DNA of 64,000 nt from NCBI GenBank assembly GCA_023014485.1, contig JAJOZX010001000.1, positions 536,501-600,500 of the forward strand. Reading direction: 5' to 3'. The stretch's first letter is position 1. Every line of letters begins with the position of its first letter. This stretch comes from Bathynomus jamesi (Eukaryota; Arthropoda; Malacostraca; Isopoda; Cirolanidae). The notes below the pieces were generated by a model that was given only the letters and a program-made list of their open reading frames with translations, was not told the DNA's origin and ran no database searches. This document shows, piece by piece, positions 48,299-59,000 of the stretch. Made by a program: the position numbers and the translations under genes.

Positions 48299-48769
48299 GT
48301 TTTAGGAAAACACTAAAAAGTTTATCTTATTGCTATACTTAATCCACTTGGAAGTCAAGGAAAACATCTTATAAGAGAGCTTGATAAGTAAAACAGGCAT
48401 AATGGTGTAAGTTCAAAGTCCAGCAAATAGAATGTGTTTTTAACCTCCACCACCATCTAATGAAGGGTAAAAATACACAATGTCATTGACTAAGTCATAT
48501 AGAAGAGTAATTGAGATAGAAAATGCTGTAAAAAAATCTTGAATATCTGTATCATAGGGGGTGGGGCCCCCCTGAAAATATTCAAACTGATATAACTTTT
48601 TAACTATTTGATTAAATGCATTTTATTACTTAGTCACACTGACTGCTCTGAAACTCAAAATTTCATGTTTTTCAGCATAAACAACCCTGTATAGCAATTT
48701 TAAGCAAAATCTAAGTGGGTGTGGTTTCAGGCAATGCCTGATTTGTCCTGGAATGACCCAGGGGCCTAT

Positions 48770-49255
48770 GCAAATAAATTAGTTGTGGTGGCACAAAATT
48801 GAAGGACTGCCTGAGCATGAAAGTAAGTGACAGGAAGAGGCTATGGTAAAACAAGAAAGATAGACTACAACCCTATATTAATATAGAATGAAATTGTGAT
48901 TGTGGATTGAACTTGATCAAATATTAAAGATTATTTACATTATTTTAAAATAAATCCCAAAATATCATTTACAATATCACAAAATTCCAAAGCTTCAATT
49001 TACATTACCACAGCCCTTATTTCTTGATAGTCAGGGTGGGCTCCCTCATGGTACCTTGCTTTGGATTGCTCTAAGAACCAACAAATCTGCAGTCACTTCT
49101 ACACCCAGCTTTGTACACCAATGTACACACACCCTTTCTACACTTTCTGCTATTCCATACCTTTCATATGATCAGTCAACTTTTACAAGTTGTTGTTTTC
49201 ATATGCCTGCCTTGCTATTCTGTCATGTATCCCTCTGCTTAACATAAATTGATGA
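48770..49255. other. No recognised feature
   Basis: AT-rich non-coding spacer after element B; no motif seen. Confidence 0.5.
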
Positions 49256-49259
49256 AACT

Positions 49260-50210
49260 AAACATACTGTATATATGGATCACCACAAGACAATGTGTCA
49301 TGAGTAAGAATCAGATACCTGTATCAAAGGTCAAGCTGGAGGTCTGTACCATAACTTTTGAACTGCTTGGTATGAATTAATGAAATGTCATACACATATG
49401 GATCATCACAAGACACTGTGTTGTGAGCAAGAATTGGGTCCCTGCATTAGAGGTCAGGGTCACAAATATAGGTGGAGGCATTGATGATGATCAAACATAG
49501 TTCTTGTTACATCACTCATTCTTCCAAGATACTTAAAATAAAGTTTCCTGCTGCAACTTCCAACCTTATTCCACCTACAGCTATTTCACACACCCATTAT
49601 CATTATACCTTTCGCACATCATTACACGTAGTTGGTGCTAAGTAGATTATTTTAAGAATTATCTAATTTTGTCTAAAAAATTTATTATCTTATTCTGGTA
49701 CTAACACCTTCAGATTCAATTAGTACATTTTGCTCTAGTGCTTTCAGCACCACTTAAAATTTATAAATTATCTAATTAGTTTTAAGTTTTAGTAGGCTAC
49801 ATCTTTTCTGGTCTTGTAGTTGAAAGCCCTTGGAAATTGATTCCTTTTCTCAAAATGGAAACTAATTTCTTGTAATGTTGATGATGATAAAGTGAACAAT
49901 AATTATGTCCCCAACCAAATAAATGTGGAGGGGTTGTACTTGATTGCACTTGTCCATTTGTCCATCCATGCTATGACTTTTGAATGGGTCATTGTAAATT
50001 GCTGAATCTTCACACATGTGTGGATCATCACAAACAATGTGTTATAACAAGAATCAGATCCCTGCATCAAAGGTCAAATGAAGGCCTGTGTCATAACTTT
50101 TGAATCGATCAACATAAATTGATGAAATGTCATACATCGCGAGACAATGTGTCACATGAAAGGTTAGGGTCATAAATATAGGTGGGAACAGTGATGTCAT
50201 TTTAACAGGG
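49260..50210 (+). repeat. Diverged tandem repeat with GGATCATCACAAGACAnTGTGT units
   Basis: A unit of very roughly 90-100 bp recurs at about 49275, 49400, 50010 and 50120. Shared words are TGGATCATCACAAGACAnTGTG, GCAAGAATnGGGTCCCTGCA, AAAGGTCA and CATAACTTTTGAA. Copies are strongly diverged and separated at 49510-49960 by unrelated sequence. A repeat with similar wording is familiar to me from several invertebrates, but I cannot name it. It is not coding. Confidence 0.65.
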
Positions 50211-50703
50211 ATCTTGTTTCAGTGTCTTATTTGATTTTGAATTCTTTGACTGCTGACTATTTTTGTTATAATTTTACCACTAGTAGATTATCATTAGAGA
50301 TAGGGTTAGACTAGGCCTCTCCTACTATTTTCTGAAAGGTAAAATTGGATTTCTGAAATAAGACATTGGTGTAAAGTTTGAATTTCATCCATTGCAAGTT
50401 TTGTCTGTGTATACATCATATATACAGGGTGTGGTATAAGTCAACTTTACTGAGAATACAGTTGTCCCTTGACATTTGCGAACTTAACATTCGCGACTTT
50501 GACTATCCGCGAGGTCCTCCATTATCATGTTCATTATTGTGTGTTTGGTGACATAATGGGGCTGAGGCTGACACTGGACAATTTAGCTGAAGGGTTTCGC
50601 ATGTTCAAACAAACCCTAGACTTCTTCTATGACATTGACCCTTCGATGCTTTGGTCAATGAAATTGAAAAATGGAGTGGAGGCAGCACTGACACCTTATA
50701 GAA

Positions 50704-51175
50704 GGGTCATTCCATGTCAACTCAGCCACAAAATGGCACTTTTTGCACTCACCCCTTTCAATTTTGATCATACTTGGCACAATAGCAGATATACATGCCA
50801 AACTTAAATTCCCAAATTATTAGAGCTGACTGACCTTTGGTTACTGAGATACAAGGTCACAAAGTTGTGACATTTTGACCTTTTTTGCGTTAAATGACTA
50901 TTTTCAAAACGGTGTAACTAAAAAACTATTAAAGCTAGAGCATTGATTTTGGTCTCATTTTAAAGCTCTTTAGTAGCCCCTTGTTTATTGTCTCTTGTTA
51001 AATATCTCTACTGTGAAAAATAAAAAAATCCCTTCAAAAGTTGACCTTTGACCTTGAATAAAAAAAAAATACCTTCTAAAAAATTCAATTTTTTTACATT
51101 AATACCTTGAGTCATGTACAACAAAATCCCAAGAAGCTGTAAGTGGCTGATAACTAGTTCAATGTATAAAAAATA
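50704..51175 (+). repeat. Left terminal inverted repeat of A1
   Basis: 472 bp, complementary to 54441-54910. It contains TTGACCTTTGACCTTGAATA, i.e. two AGGTCA half sites one base apart on the other strand (51042-51054), and AAGGTCACAAAGTTGTGACA. It ends at the word AATGTATAAAAAATAA, after which the two sides differ. Confidence 0.93.
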
Positions 51176-51565
51176 AATGAAGTTGGCATCATTCTTCAAT
51201 TTTAGATTTTTTTTGTCAGTTCATTTATTTAAAAGTTCTGTTCTGATATAGTGTCAGTGAAGACTTAGTTCAACTTAACATTATTAGTTCAAAAACCTTT
51301 TTGTGACCTGTGCCAAAAGAAGTCTTTTAAAAGACAACCAGGGTTAAACCCCTCGACAGCCCCAAATCTACTGGAGTAGCGCTGATCCAAAGGCCCAACT
51401 AGTATATAAGTACTGTCAACTTTACAGAGTTGACTCCTGACTTCAAGTTAAAGTTAATTTATTTTTACTAAATACATGTATAAAAATTTATTTAATAATT
51501 CATTAATTGTTCATTGTTTTCTTTTCAGGATTTTCTTTGTGCTTTTGTGATTTCAGAGTACAAAC

Positions 51566-54171
51566 ATGGAACATTTAAAACTGAAACAGAAGTGTGCTGA
51601 TCCTTTGCTGCGTCACAAAGGTCAGTGTCGAAAGAAGAGTTTGAGAATTGTACCACAGGAACTTGTAAATAAGTTTCCCGATCTGCACTTAACACTACAT
51701 CACAGACTTTGTAAGCAGTGTAGAGAACATCTTGAGTCCTTGCCTGAGAAAGGAATAGGCACTTTGAATTCAGACATAAATGATGATTCTTCTTGTAGTA
51801 GTGAACCACCTGAAGATCTTGAGAAAATTGAAAATGTTGACAATAGTGATGCATCAACTTCAGAGCAAAACCATGAGATGTGTACTTTGAATGCTTCTTT
51901 TGTTTCAATTGGTGAATCACCCATAAAAAAGAGAAAGCTTGTAGAGCAAAAGTCATATGGAGCTAAAAAACTAAGCAAGGTGACAGAGACAGTTAAGAAG
52001 AGAATGGAAACAGTTGCAGGAAAGAGATTTCTGACTCACAATTTAAGGAGCCATCTGGAGATGTAGACTGTTTAGAAATAATAAATCAACTCAAGGAAAA
52101 ATTCAAAAATGAAAATACTAAAAGAAGTGATAAAATAAAAATCCTCACTGTATTGCCCAAAAGTTGGAGCATTAGGAAAATTGCTTCAGAATTTAACACA
52201 ACAAGGCATACAGCATCTATTGCTAAAAAAATAGTTGAAGAAAAAGGTGTCCTTTCAGACCCAAATCCAAAGGGTGGGAAAAGAATTAAACAGGATACTG
52301 TTGACGCTATTAAAGCATTTTATCTTTCAGAAGACATCAGTAGAACAATGCCAGGAAAGAAAGACTATTGTAGTATCATTGACAATGAAAGAGGAAGGAT
52401 ACATTTGCAAAAGCATCTTTTACTTTGCAATTTAAAAGAAGCCTATCATATTTTCAAAGAAAGAAATCCTTTGGTTAAGGTGGGATTCAGTAAATTTGCA
52501 GAATTGCGTCCAAAGCAGTGTGTTATTGCTGGAGCAACAGGAACTCACTCAGTATGTGTCTGTACAATTCATCAGAATGCCAAACTTATGTTTGTAGGAG
52601 CTGAATTAGAAAAACTAACTGCAAATGATGACACACCTATTAAGAATGTACGTCATTGTGTTGCCTTTATGGAATGCAATCCTGCCTCACAGAAATGCTG
52701 CCTCAGACAATGTGAACAATGTGGAGATCCATCAGATTTAAAAAACAGACTACTGGACATATTTACAAACAACTTCATTGATATCATAAATTTTAAAAAG
52801 TGGACCAATACAGATCGGTCAAATCTTGAATCAGTAGAACTGAATACAGATGAATATATTGACCAATTCTGTAACCAACTGAAAGAATACCAGATACATG
52901 ACTTCAAGACAAAGATGCAAGCAACTTATTACCGTGAAACAAAAATGTCTTTGAAAGATGGTGAGGTCCTTGCTGTGTGTGATTTTGCTGAAAATTATTC
53001 CTTTATTCTTCAAGATGAGGTTCAGAGCTTTCACTGGAACAATGAGATGGCTACTCTACATCCATTTGTTATTTACTATAAAAAGGAAGATGAGATTGCT
53101 CACCTTAGCTTTGTTATTATTTCAGAGTGTAACATCCATAACACAGTTGCTGTACATTTGTTTCAAAAGCATCTGATAAAATTCCTAAAAGATAATATCT
53201 CATCCATCGGTTCCATCCACAAAATAATTTACTTTTCAGATGGGTGTGCAGGACAGTATAAGAACTGCAAAAACTTTTTGAATCTTTGCCATCACAGAGA
53301 TGATTTTGGAATTGAGGCAGAATGGAATTTTTTTGCAACAAGTCATGGAAAGGGACCCTGTGATGGTGTTGGAGGCACAGTTAAGAGATTAGCTGCAAAA
53401 GCTAGTCTACAACGACCTTATGATGAACAGATCCTTACTGCAGAACAGTTATATACATTTGCAAGTGAAAATATTGTAAATATAAAATGTCATTTTTCAA
53501 CCAATAAAGAGCATGAAGAGGAAAGCCAACTTCTCCAAGAAAGACACTCAACTGCAAGGACTATTGCTGGTACACAGAAATTACACCATTTACAGCCAGT
53601 TTCATTGACTTCTCTTAAGGTTAAACATTATTCATTATCAGATTATTCAAATATTGAGAAAGTTACTGAAAAGGAAGAAGTTGTGACTGAGGAGAAAATA
53701 CATGGTTTTGTTACTGCTGCATATGATGGCCATTGGTGGGTGGCATATGTGCTGGAAAAGATACCAGAGAATAGAGAAGTAAAAGTCACATTCCTTCATC
53801 CTCATGGCCCAAACCCATCATTTGTGTATCCTGGTCGACCAGATGAATTAATCTTACCATATTCAGATATTCTAACACAAGTTGAGGCATCTACTACTAA
53901 TGGACGAACATACAGGATTTGCAAAGAAGTTACTTTGAAGGCATCCAAAGCTTTGGCAGATCTACAGCACAGAAAGGTAAGAATTCAAAATTAAAATGGT
54001 CATGTAACTATATATACACTGCATACATTTTAAGTTGTGATAAATGGAAATCAATGAGCACTATACCTATACATATTGTATGTACATTTTAATATGTTAC
54101 TTGTATTTGTTAATTAGGTAGCTATCTAGGTATACATTAAAAATTGTTTTCTCTTCTAGAAATCACAATAA
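51566..54171 (+). CDS. FAENY-type candidate transposase of A1 (about 800 aa, one frame slip, intron near 3' end)
   Basis: An acceptor TTTTCTTTTCAG stands at 51528, then ATG 51566. The N-terminus has CADPLLRHKGQCRKK, LCKQCREHLES and SIGESPIKKRKL. Near 52020 the frame must shift by one base, after which it is open to 53976: KIKILT, PKSWSIRKIASEFNTTRH (HTH-like), PGKKDYCSI, LRPKQCVIAGATGTHSVCVC with CTIHQNAKLM, RQCEQCGD. The core is VCDFAENYSFILQDEVQSFH (Asp at 52981), IIYFSDGCAGQYKN (Asp at 53239, 85 residues on) and IEAEWNFFATSHGKGPCDGV (Glu at 53320, 26 on). After LADLQHRK a donor AAG|GTAAGA (53976) and acceptor TTCTAG (54159) add KSQ and TAA at 54169-54171. I infer a DDE transposase. The shift may be a real mutation or a sequence error. 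Confidence 0.8.
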
Positions 54172-54440
54172 ATTGGGTGGCCCACAAGAATCTTGTCAAC
54201 TACTGAAAACCATCACATACATGCACAACATACAGGTGAGGTGGGTAAAGAACAAATATTTAAAAATAAGCATTTGCTTGTTTGTAGAAGGCTGCAGATA
54301 GTATGTAGATATGGGTTGTATTTGTAAGAGATTGAGCTGACCTTAGACAAAAATGGTTACTGACATACAAGGTCACAAAGTCATGACTTTTTGACAATTT
54401 TTGTATAAAATGACTTTTTTCAAAATGTTGCTTGAATTCA

Positions 54441-54910
54441 TTATTTTTTATACATTGAACTAGTTATCAGCCACTTACAGCTTCTTGGGATTTTGTTGTA
54501 CATGACTCAAGGTATTAATGTAAAAAAATTGAATTTTTTAGGAGAAGGTATTTTTTTTTTATTCAAGGTCAAAGGTCAACTTTTGAAGGGATTTTTTTAT
54601 TTTTCACAGTAGAGATATTTAACAAGAGACAATAAACAAGGGGTTACTAAAGAGCTTTAAAATGAGACCAAAATCAATGCTCTAGCTTTAATAGGTTTTT
54701 AGTTACACCATTTTGAAAATAGTCATTTAACGCAAAAAAGGTCAAAATGTCACAACTTTGTGACCTTGTATCTCAGTAACCAAAGGTCAGTCTGCTCTAA
54801 TAATTTGGGAATTTAAGTTTGGCATGTATATATATCTGCTATTGTGCCAAGTATGAGCAAAATTGAAGGGGGTGAGTGTTTTAGGTGGCTGACTTGACAT
54901 GGAATGACCC
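54441..54910 (-). repeat. Right terminal inverted repeat of A1
   Basis: 470 bp, complement of 50704-51175, including AGGTCAAAGGTCA at 54566-54578. It ends exactly before the AGAA duplication at 54911-54914. Confidence 0.93.
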
Positions 54911-55534
54911 AGAAGCATCTTTGATGAAATGAAAAGAAAAAAGAAGCAAATGGAGATCACAAAGTATTTCACGCCTGTCCGACCTTCGACCCCGGCTCCC
55001 ACCACCTCTCCCACCACCTCTCCCACCAGTCAGAGCGAAGCAGCAATGCCTACTGAGCCTACAATGCCGCCTTCTCCTCCTCTGTTATTGCCGTATGACT
55101 CGGATGAAGATGTCGATGATCCACCCCTTCCTGATCTCCAGTAGCTTCATCATGCTGTACAGTACCCTCTTCTCATCAGTATTCATCAACTCATCATCAC
55201 TGTCACCATCATCATCACTGTCATCGTATAGGGGGGCGTCACGTATTCGCGACCGCATTTGGAATGTAATCCTCGCGAATGTCAAGGGACAACTGTAATG
55301 AAATTACCTTGTAGTCCGGTTCACTATGTCAATAAAAACACTTTTGTTCAAAATTTATGGAGATTAGCAAACCAGTGCATTTTTGGAAAGCTTATGGCAT
55401 CAGGAATCTGAAAAATCAATGTTTACATTTGCGTAGATGCCTGCACAGCCACCAATTTGGATTTTCAAAATGGCCACCATAAAATAAGAATTTCTGAATA
55501 TCTCAGCTTGTAATTGACATAGAAACTTCATTCT

Positions 55535-55850
55535 AAGTGGTGTAGTGGTTAGCGTCGCTGACTACGAATCCATCGGCCCTGGGTTCGAGACCTGGTGACA
55601 GCAGCCAGCGCGTAGCAAAACCCAGCTGTTCATCCTTCCACACAATAAAAGAAATTGGTTGGTAGATAAATGGGTACCCTGGGTGGCCTAGTGGTTAAGA
55701 CACTGAGCTGCTGGTGGGGCGTGGTTCGGATTCCACGTTAAAAACTGTAGGTCTGAGGTGGAGTGAAAAGCTTGACCTTTGTCAGAATGAACAATTCGGG
55801 CGGAAGCTAACCAAAGGTAAGTGCTAATCCTATGTTTCCAGGCCCAAGGA
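55535..55850 (+). repeat. tRNA-derived SINE sequence with two tRNA-like heads
   Basis: Head 1 (about 55538-55600) has an A-box-like TGGTGTAGTGGTTAGCG and B-box GGGTTCGAGACC. Head 2 (about 55680-55738) has TGGCCTAGTGGTTAAGAC and GTGGTTCGGATTCCACG. Between them is a tail with AACCCAGCTGTTCATCC and GATAAATGGGTACCC. The spacing of boxes is that of RNA polymerase III tRNA promoters. Neither head folds into a clean functional tRNA, so I call SINE material rather than a tRNA gene. Confidence 0.75.
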
Positions 55851-56017
55851 ATCCAAAGCTTATGTCAAATTAGTGATTATGAACACCAAAAACCAAGAAA
55901 AGTAGTAGTTTGTGAAATTATGTTTGTATTTTTATGAAAAAATGTGCACTCAAATTGTTGGTAGTGACAACAGCATACGTATAGACATATTTCTTATCTC
56001 AGTTTGACACATCATTA
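55851..56017. other. Short non-coding spacer
   Basis: AT-rich spacer between the SINE material and the stop codon of the minus-strand gene that ends near 56018. Confidence 0.5.
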
Positions 56018-59000
56018 CACATCATCACTCTCAGTGTCATATTCAACATTACAGTCTGCATCATTTTCGCATTCTGTGCCGCACAAGCATAGTTCTGTGC
56101 AAGGCAAGTTATTCCTTCTGCATGAACATCTCTGTGTAGAACAGTTGGTTTTGCAGTGGCATCTGACCAACTCGATGATGGCTTGCGGGGCAGGAGGAAC
56201 CTTTGTGGTGACTGGCAGTATTTGGCCACTTTTGTCCTGATAGTAACCAAATTTCAGGGGGTCAAAAGGCTGTTGCTGTATAACATTGGCTTGGCACTAT
56301 ACTTGGCTTTGTAACTGCACAGGCTGGATGTGTTCCTCAAGTGCACCGAGTGTAGGAGGTAAGTTGTTGCTTTCAGCTATGTGTTTACAAAACAGATACC
56401 ATCTTAGATCAGGGATACTTGCAATGTGAATACCCTTGGGACAGTAGCTTGAGCACACAAATTTGGCCAATACGTCTTTGAGCTCCTGTGTTAGGTCACC
56501 TTTCTCCGGTAGTTTCATTAGTGCTCTAAGTACATGTCAGCTTTCATATACTACTGAAACCATTTTGTTTTGCCTATTCCTGAGAATTTTCCAACATTGT
56601 CTGCTCCAGTGAATGCGTGGAAACAGGTAAAGCTTGCGCCTTTTCTTTGCCCAAAGCTCTCCAGATTGGCTCTATTTCGACTGTACCTGATACCATCAAA
56701 ATAGATGTCTTTTTGCAGAGCTTGTCATAGTGTGCCACAGCCAGAACCAAGACGTCAGTATCAGGAGTGAAGAATACTAGCTGTGCATCAGGACACCGCT
56801 GTGATGCCTCCGCTGCCAGGCAGATCATCAATGTGTCAGCCTCCTCGTGATTGTTGTCTTCAAAGTGCATGTTTCTGTTGCTTCTGGTGTGACCTGATGC
56901 TGATGTGATGACTAACTGAGGTGAGTTTTTGTTGTAATCAAGGGTTGCTTTGGCGAGATAGTCTGTCAAATCTGCTTTCGTTTTTTCGTGCGATAGAAAC
57001 CGTGCCAGTAGGATGTGTTTGATGTTCGTATCATCTGCAACCTGATACTGTATAGGAGCTTTTCCTTGTCGTCGTCTCTCTCTAGTTTCCTCCTTTAGTG
57101 AGTCAGGTTTGTATGTATCGAAGACCAGGATGACCTCACTGAACCCTGCTGTCAAGCTCACGAGCCTGTCATTGAAACACTGGGCTAGATCTTTGACTGT
57201 GCTGATTGTCCCTGATTTCTTTGTCATCTTCTGGACAAGCACCATTCCATCAACAATGGCGATCTTTTGATTTGATGACGACGATGGAGATGATGATACA
57301 GGACCTCTGTCATCATCCTGCTCTTTGGCCGCTAGAGCTTCTGTCTGTTCCTGGGTTTCATCTGTTTTTGCCAGCTTCTCAAGGCTGTGTATCAGCTTGG
57401 ACTTGTCAGTGCATGGCAGCATTGAGCCGTCTGGTGCAAATAGTGCTCTCGGAGTCAATGTGAACTCATAGTTGCCAACTGCATTCTTCTGATCGATGTC
57501 CCTGCTCGACCTGGTGAGAACCATCAGCCGACCATAGAGATCTTTGGTCTCTTTTAGGTCAACTGTCTGGTCACGGAACTTGAAAGTTTGTTTCTTGCTG
57601 CCAGACATGTACATCTTGTTGTTCTGCTTTTTGACTGGTGCCCAGAGACTAACATCTCCATTGATACGTTCAGTGACATAATCTTCATAAAGCTTCTGTC
57701 CGATGTCATCAATGTTCAAGATTTGTGGAACATACTCTTGTCGTACATATGCATGTGTGATGAAATTGTATAGCTGATCACCTTCAACAGCAAAGGGATT
57801 CCCGTGGCTCAGTATTGCAGCCTTGATTTTGTCAACAGCTTCATGTTCTTTCCTGACAGCACTGGGTCGTACATCATGGTGTTCCTCTGGCTTGTTTACT
57901 TGAAGCCTGAACTGTCCTTTAAACTCTGTTGAGAGGCACGACATCTCTGGAGAAGCCAAGAAGAACCACTGCCTGGCATTTGCATTATTGGAAATGCCAA
58001 TTAGGCCAGAATGAACCTTCATCTTGAGATGTTCGCAGGCATGGTCTGCACCTATTGAGATGAATCGAATCTCACTCTTGGTGACAGATATGTTTCCATC
58101 TTGAAGTTCTCACCATGTTGCTGGATGGCTTGTCTTCATTTCATGCATGTCGGTGACGTACCTTGGCCAGAGGCATTTGTATTTTATTCAATCCATTGCG
58201 AAAAACAGCTTGCTGTGTGCTTCTCCAGCCTCCAGATGGAGAATGAGATCAGCATTTCTGGATGCTTCAACAAAGAACAAGATGGTTTCAACCCGGTGGA
58301 GGTAATTCATCAATGACTTGAACATAGCGTTAGATGATTTCTGAGCTCCCCACTTCTTCAGCTGTTGAATGACATCTTTGTTGGTCAAGACTTGAAGCAG
58401 GTGAGTGTTAGCAATTCTGATGCATTCTGCTTCATCACCTGTCCCAGAAGCTGTGTTTGTGCAGGCTTCCTGCAATTCATTTGCTGGTTTTGAGCAGATT
58501 TCTTTTAGTTGTGGCATCTCTGTATCTCTGTGAAGAACTGTTCTAGAGCAAGTTTATACAGAGCCATGTAAGTGTGGATGTGTGCACGGAGTGCTCTCTT
58601 GCAGTGGCTGCATTTGAGGATCTGTCTTGTTGTAGCAGGCCCATATGCATCTGCCTCAATCCATGCATCATCTATGCCAGAATTTTCTATTGAGGCTCTG
58701 AGTGCCCTCAGTGCAGCCATCACAGCATGCAGCTCCCCAAGTCTCGGAACAACTTCTCTTTTCAAGTTAGGTCTTGCATCTAGCAACTGTACTGCCTTCT
58801 CGTACAGGGCCACGTCAAAGGTTATGACAGTTGGGTGGTTTTCACCAACTGCCAAGCTCTTCAACTGAGACACTTGCAACATCACAGTCAGCATGGTAGA
58901 CCACTCATGTGCGACCTCTGGAAGTAGATGCAAGGCACCGACTTGAGTCAGTGACTGACTAGATGACACAAGTGATTTGTAGCCTGCCCAGCCTGGGATA

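Larger units (their letters stand above)
43071..48758 (+). mobile_element. Long-TIR FAENY-type element B
   Basis: The left end GGTCATCCAGGACAAATCAT is preceded by a poly-G run. The right end, read inward from 48758, is GGGTCATTCCAGGACAAATC. Inverted similarity continues for several hundred bp and includes ATGACTTAGTCAATGACATT and ATGCATTTAATCAAATAGTT. The left arm (to about 43540) has a GC-rich patch missing from the right arm (about 48450-48758), so the TIRs are old. Inside are a DD34D mariner (43750-45039) and the decayed multi-exon gene 45140-47880. The poly-G prevents a clean target duplication call. Confidence 0.82.
50704..54910 (+). mobile_element. Long-TIR FAENY-type element A1, near intact
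   Basis: TIRs of about 470 bp (50704-51175 and 54441-54910) begin GGGTCATTCCATGTCAACTC and GGGTCATTCCATGTCAAGTC. They match almost base for base except for a small indel and a diverged 40-bp patch near the outer end. The 4-bp AGAA flanks it exactly (50700-50703, 54911-54914). One gene with at least one intron fills the centre. Size 4.2 kb. Element A2 at 60261 is a close copy, so the family moved recently. Class: DNA transposon with RNase H-type candidate transposase. Superfamily not settled; Sola-like is my guess. Confidence 0.9.
50550..55144 (+). pseudogene. Tigger transposase C-terminus, split by element A1
   Basis: Before the insertion the frame reads LTLDNLAEGFRMFKQTLDFF, then DPSMLWSMKLKNGVEAALTP. 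It resumes at 54911 as IFDEMKRKKKQMEITKYF, then a Pro/Thr/Ser-rich acidic tail and stop at 55142-55144. If A1 and one AGAA copy are removed, the frame joins without shift across TPYR-S-IFDEM. The acidic tail with KQxxITxYF is typical of Tigger/jerky-type proteins. The CENPB and DDE parts are deleted. Confidence 0.82.
50459..55295 (+). mobile_element. Tigger (pogo) element interrupted by element A1
   Basis: The left end CAGTTGTCCCTTGACATTTG and the complement of CAGTTGTCCCTTGACATTCG at the right are followed by CGAG/CGAA. TA is on both sides (50457-50458 and 55296-55297). Without the inserted A1 (50704-54910) only about 630 bp remain, holding the 3' part of a Tigger transposase, so the element is an internal-deletion derivative. 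Confidence 0.88.

Noticed and set aside
50425..50456. CAGGGTGTGGTATAAGTCAA as the left TIR of another mariner around the Tigger
   Set aside because: No complementary right end could be found downstream of 55297.
55538..55600. Functional tRNA gene
   Set aside because: A and B boxes are present but the acceptor and anticodon stems do not pair convincingly; a SINE head is more likely.
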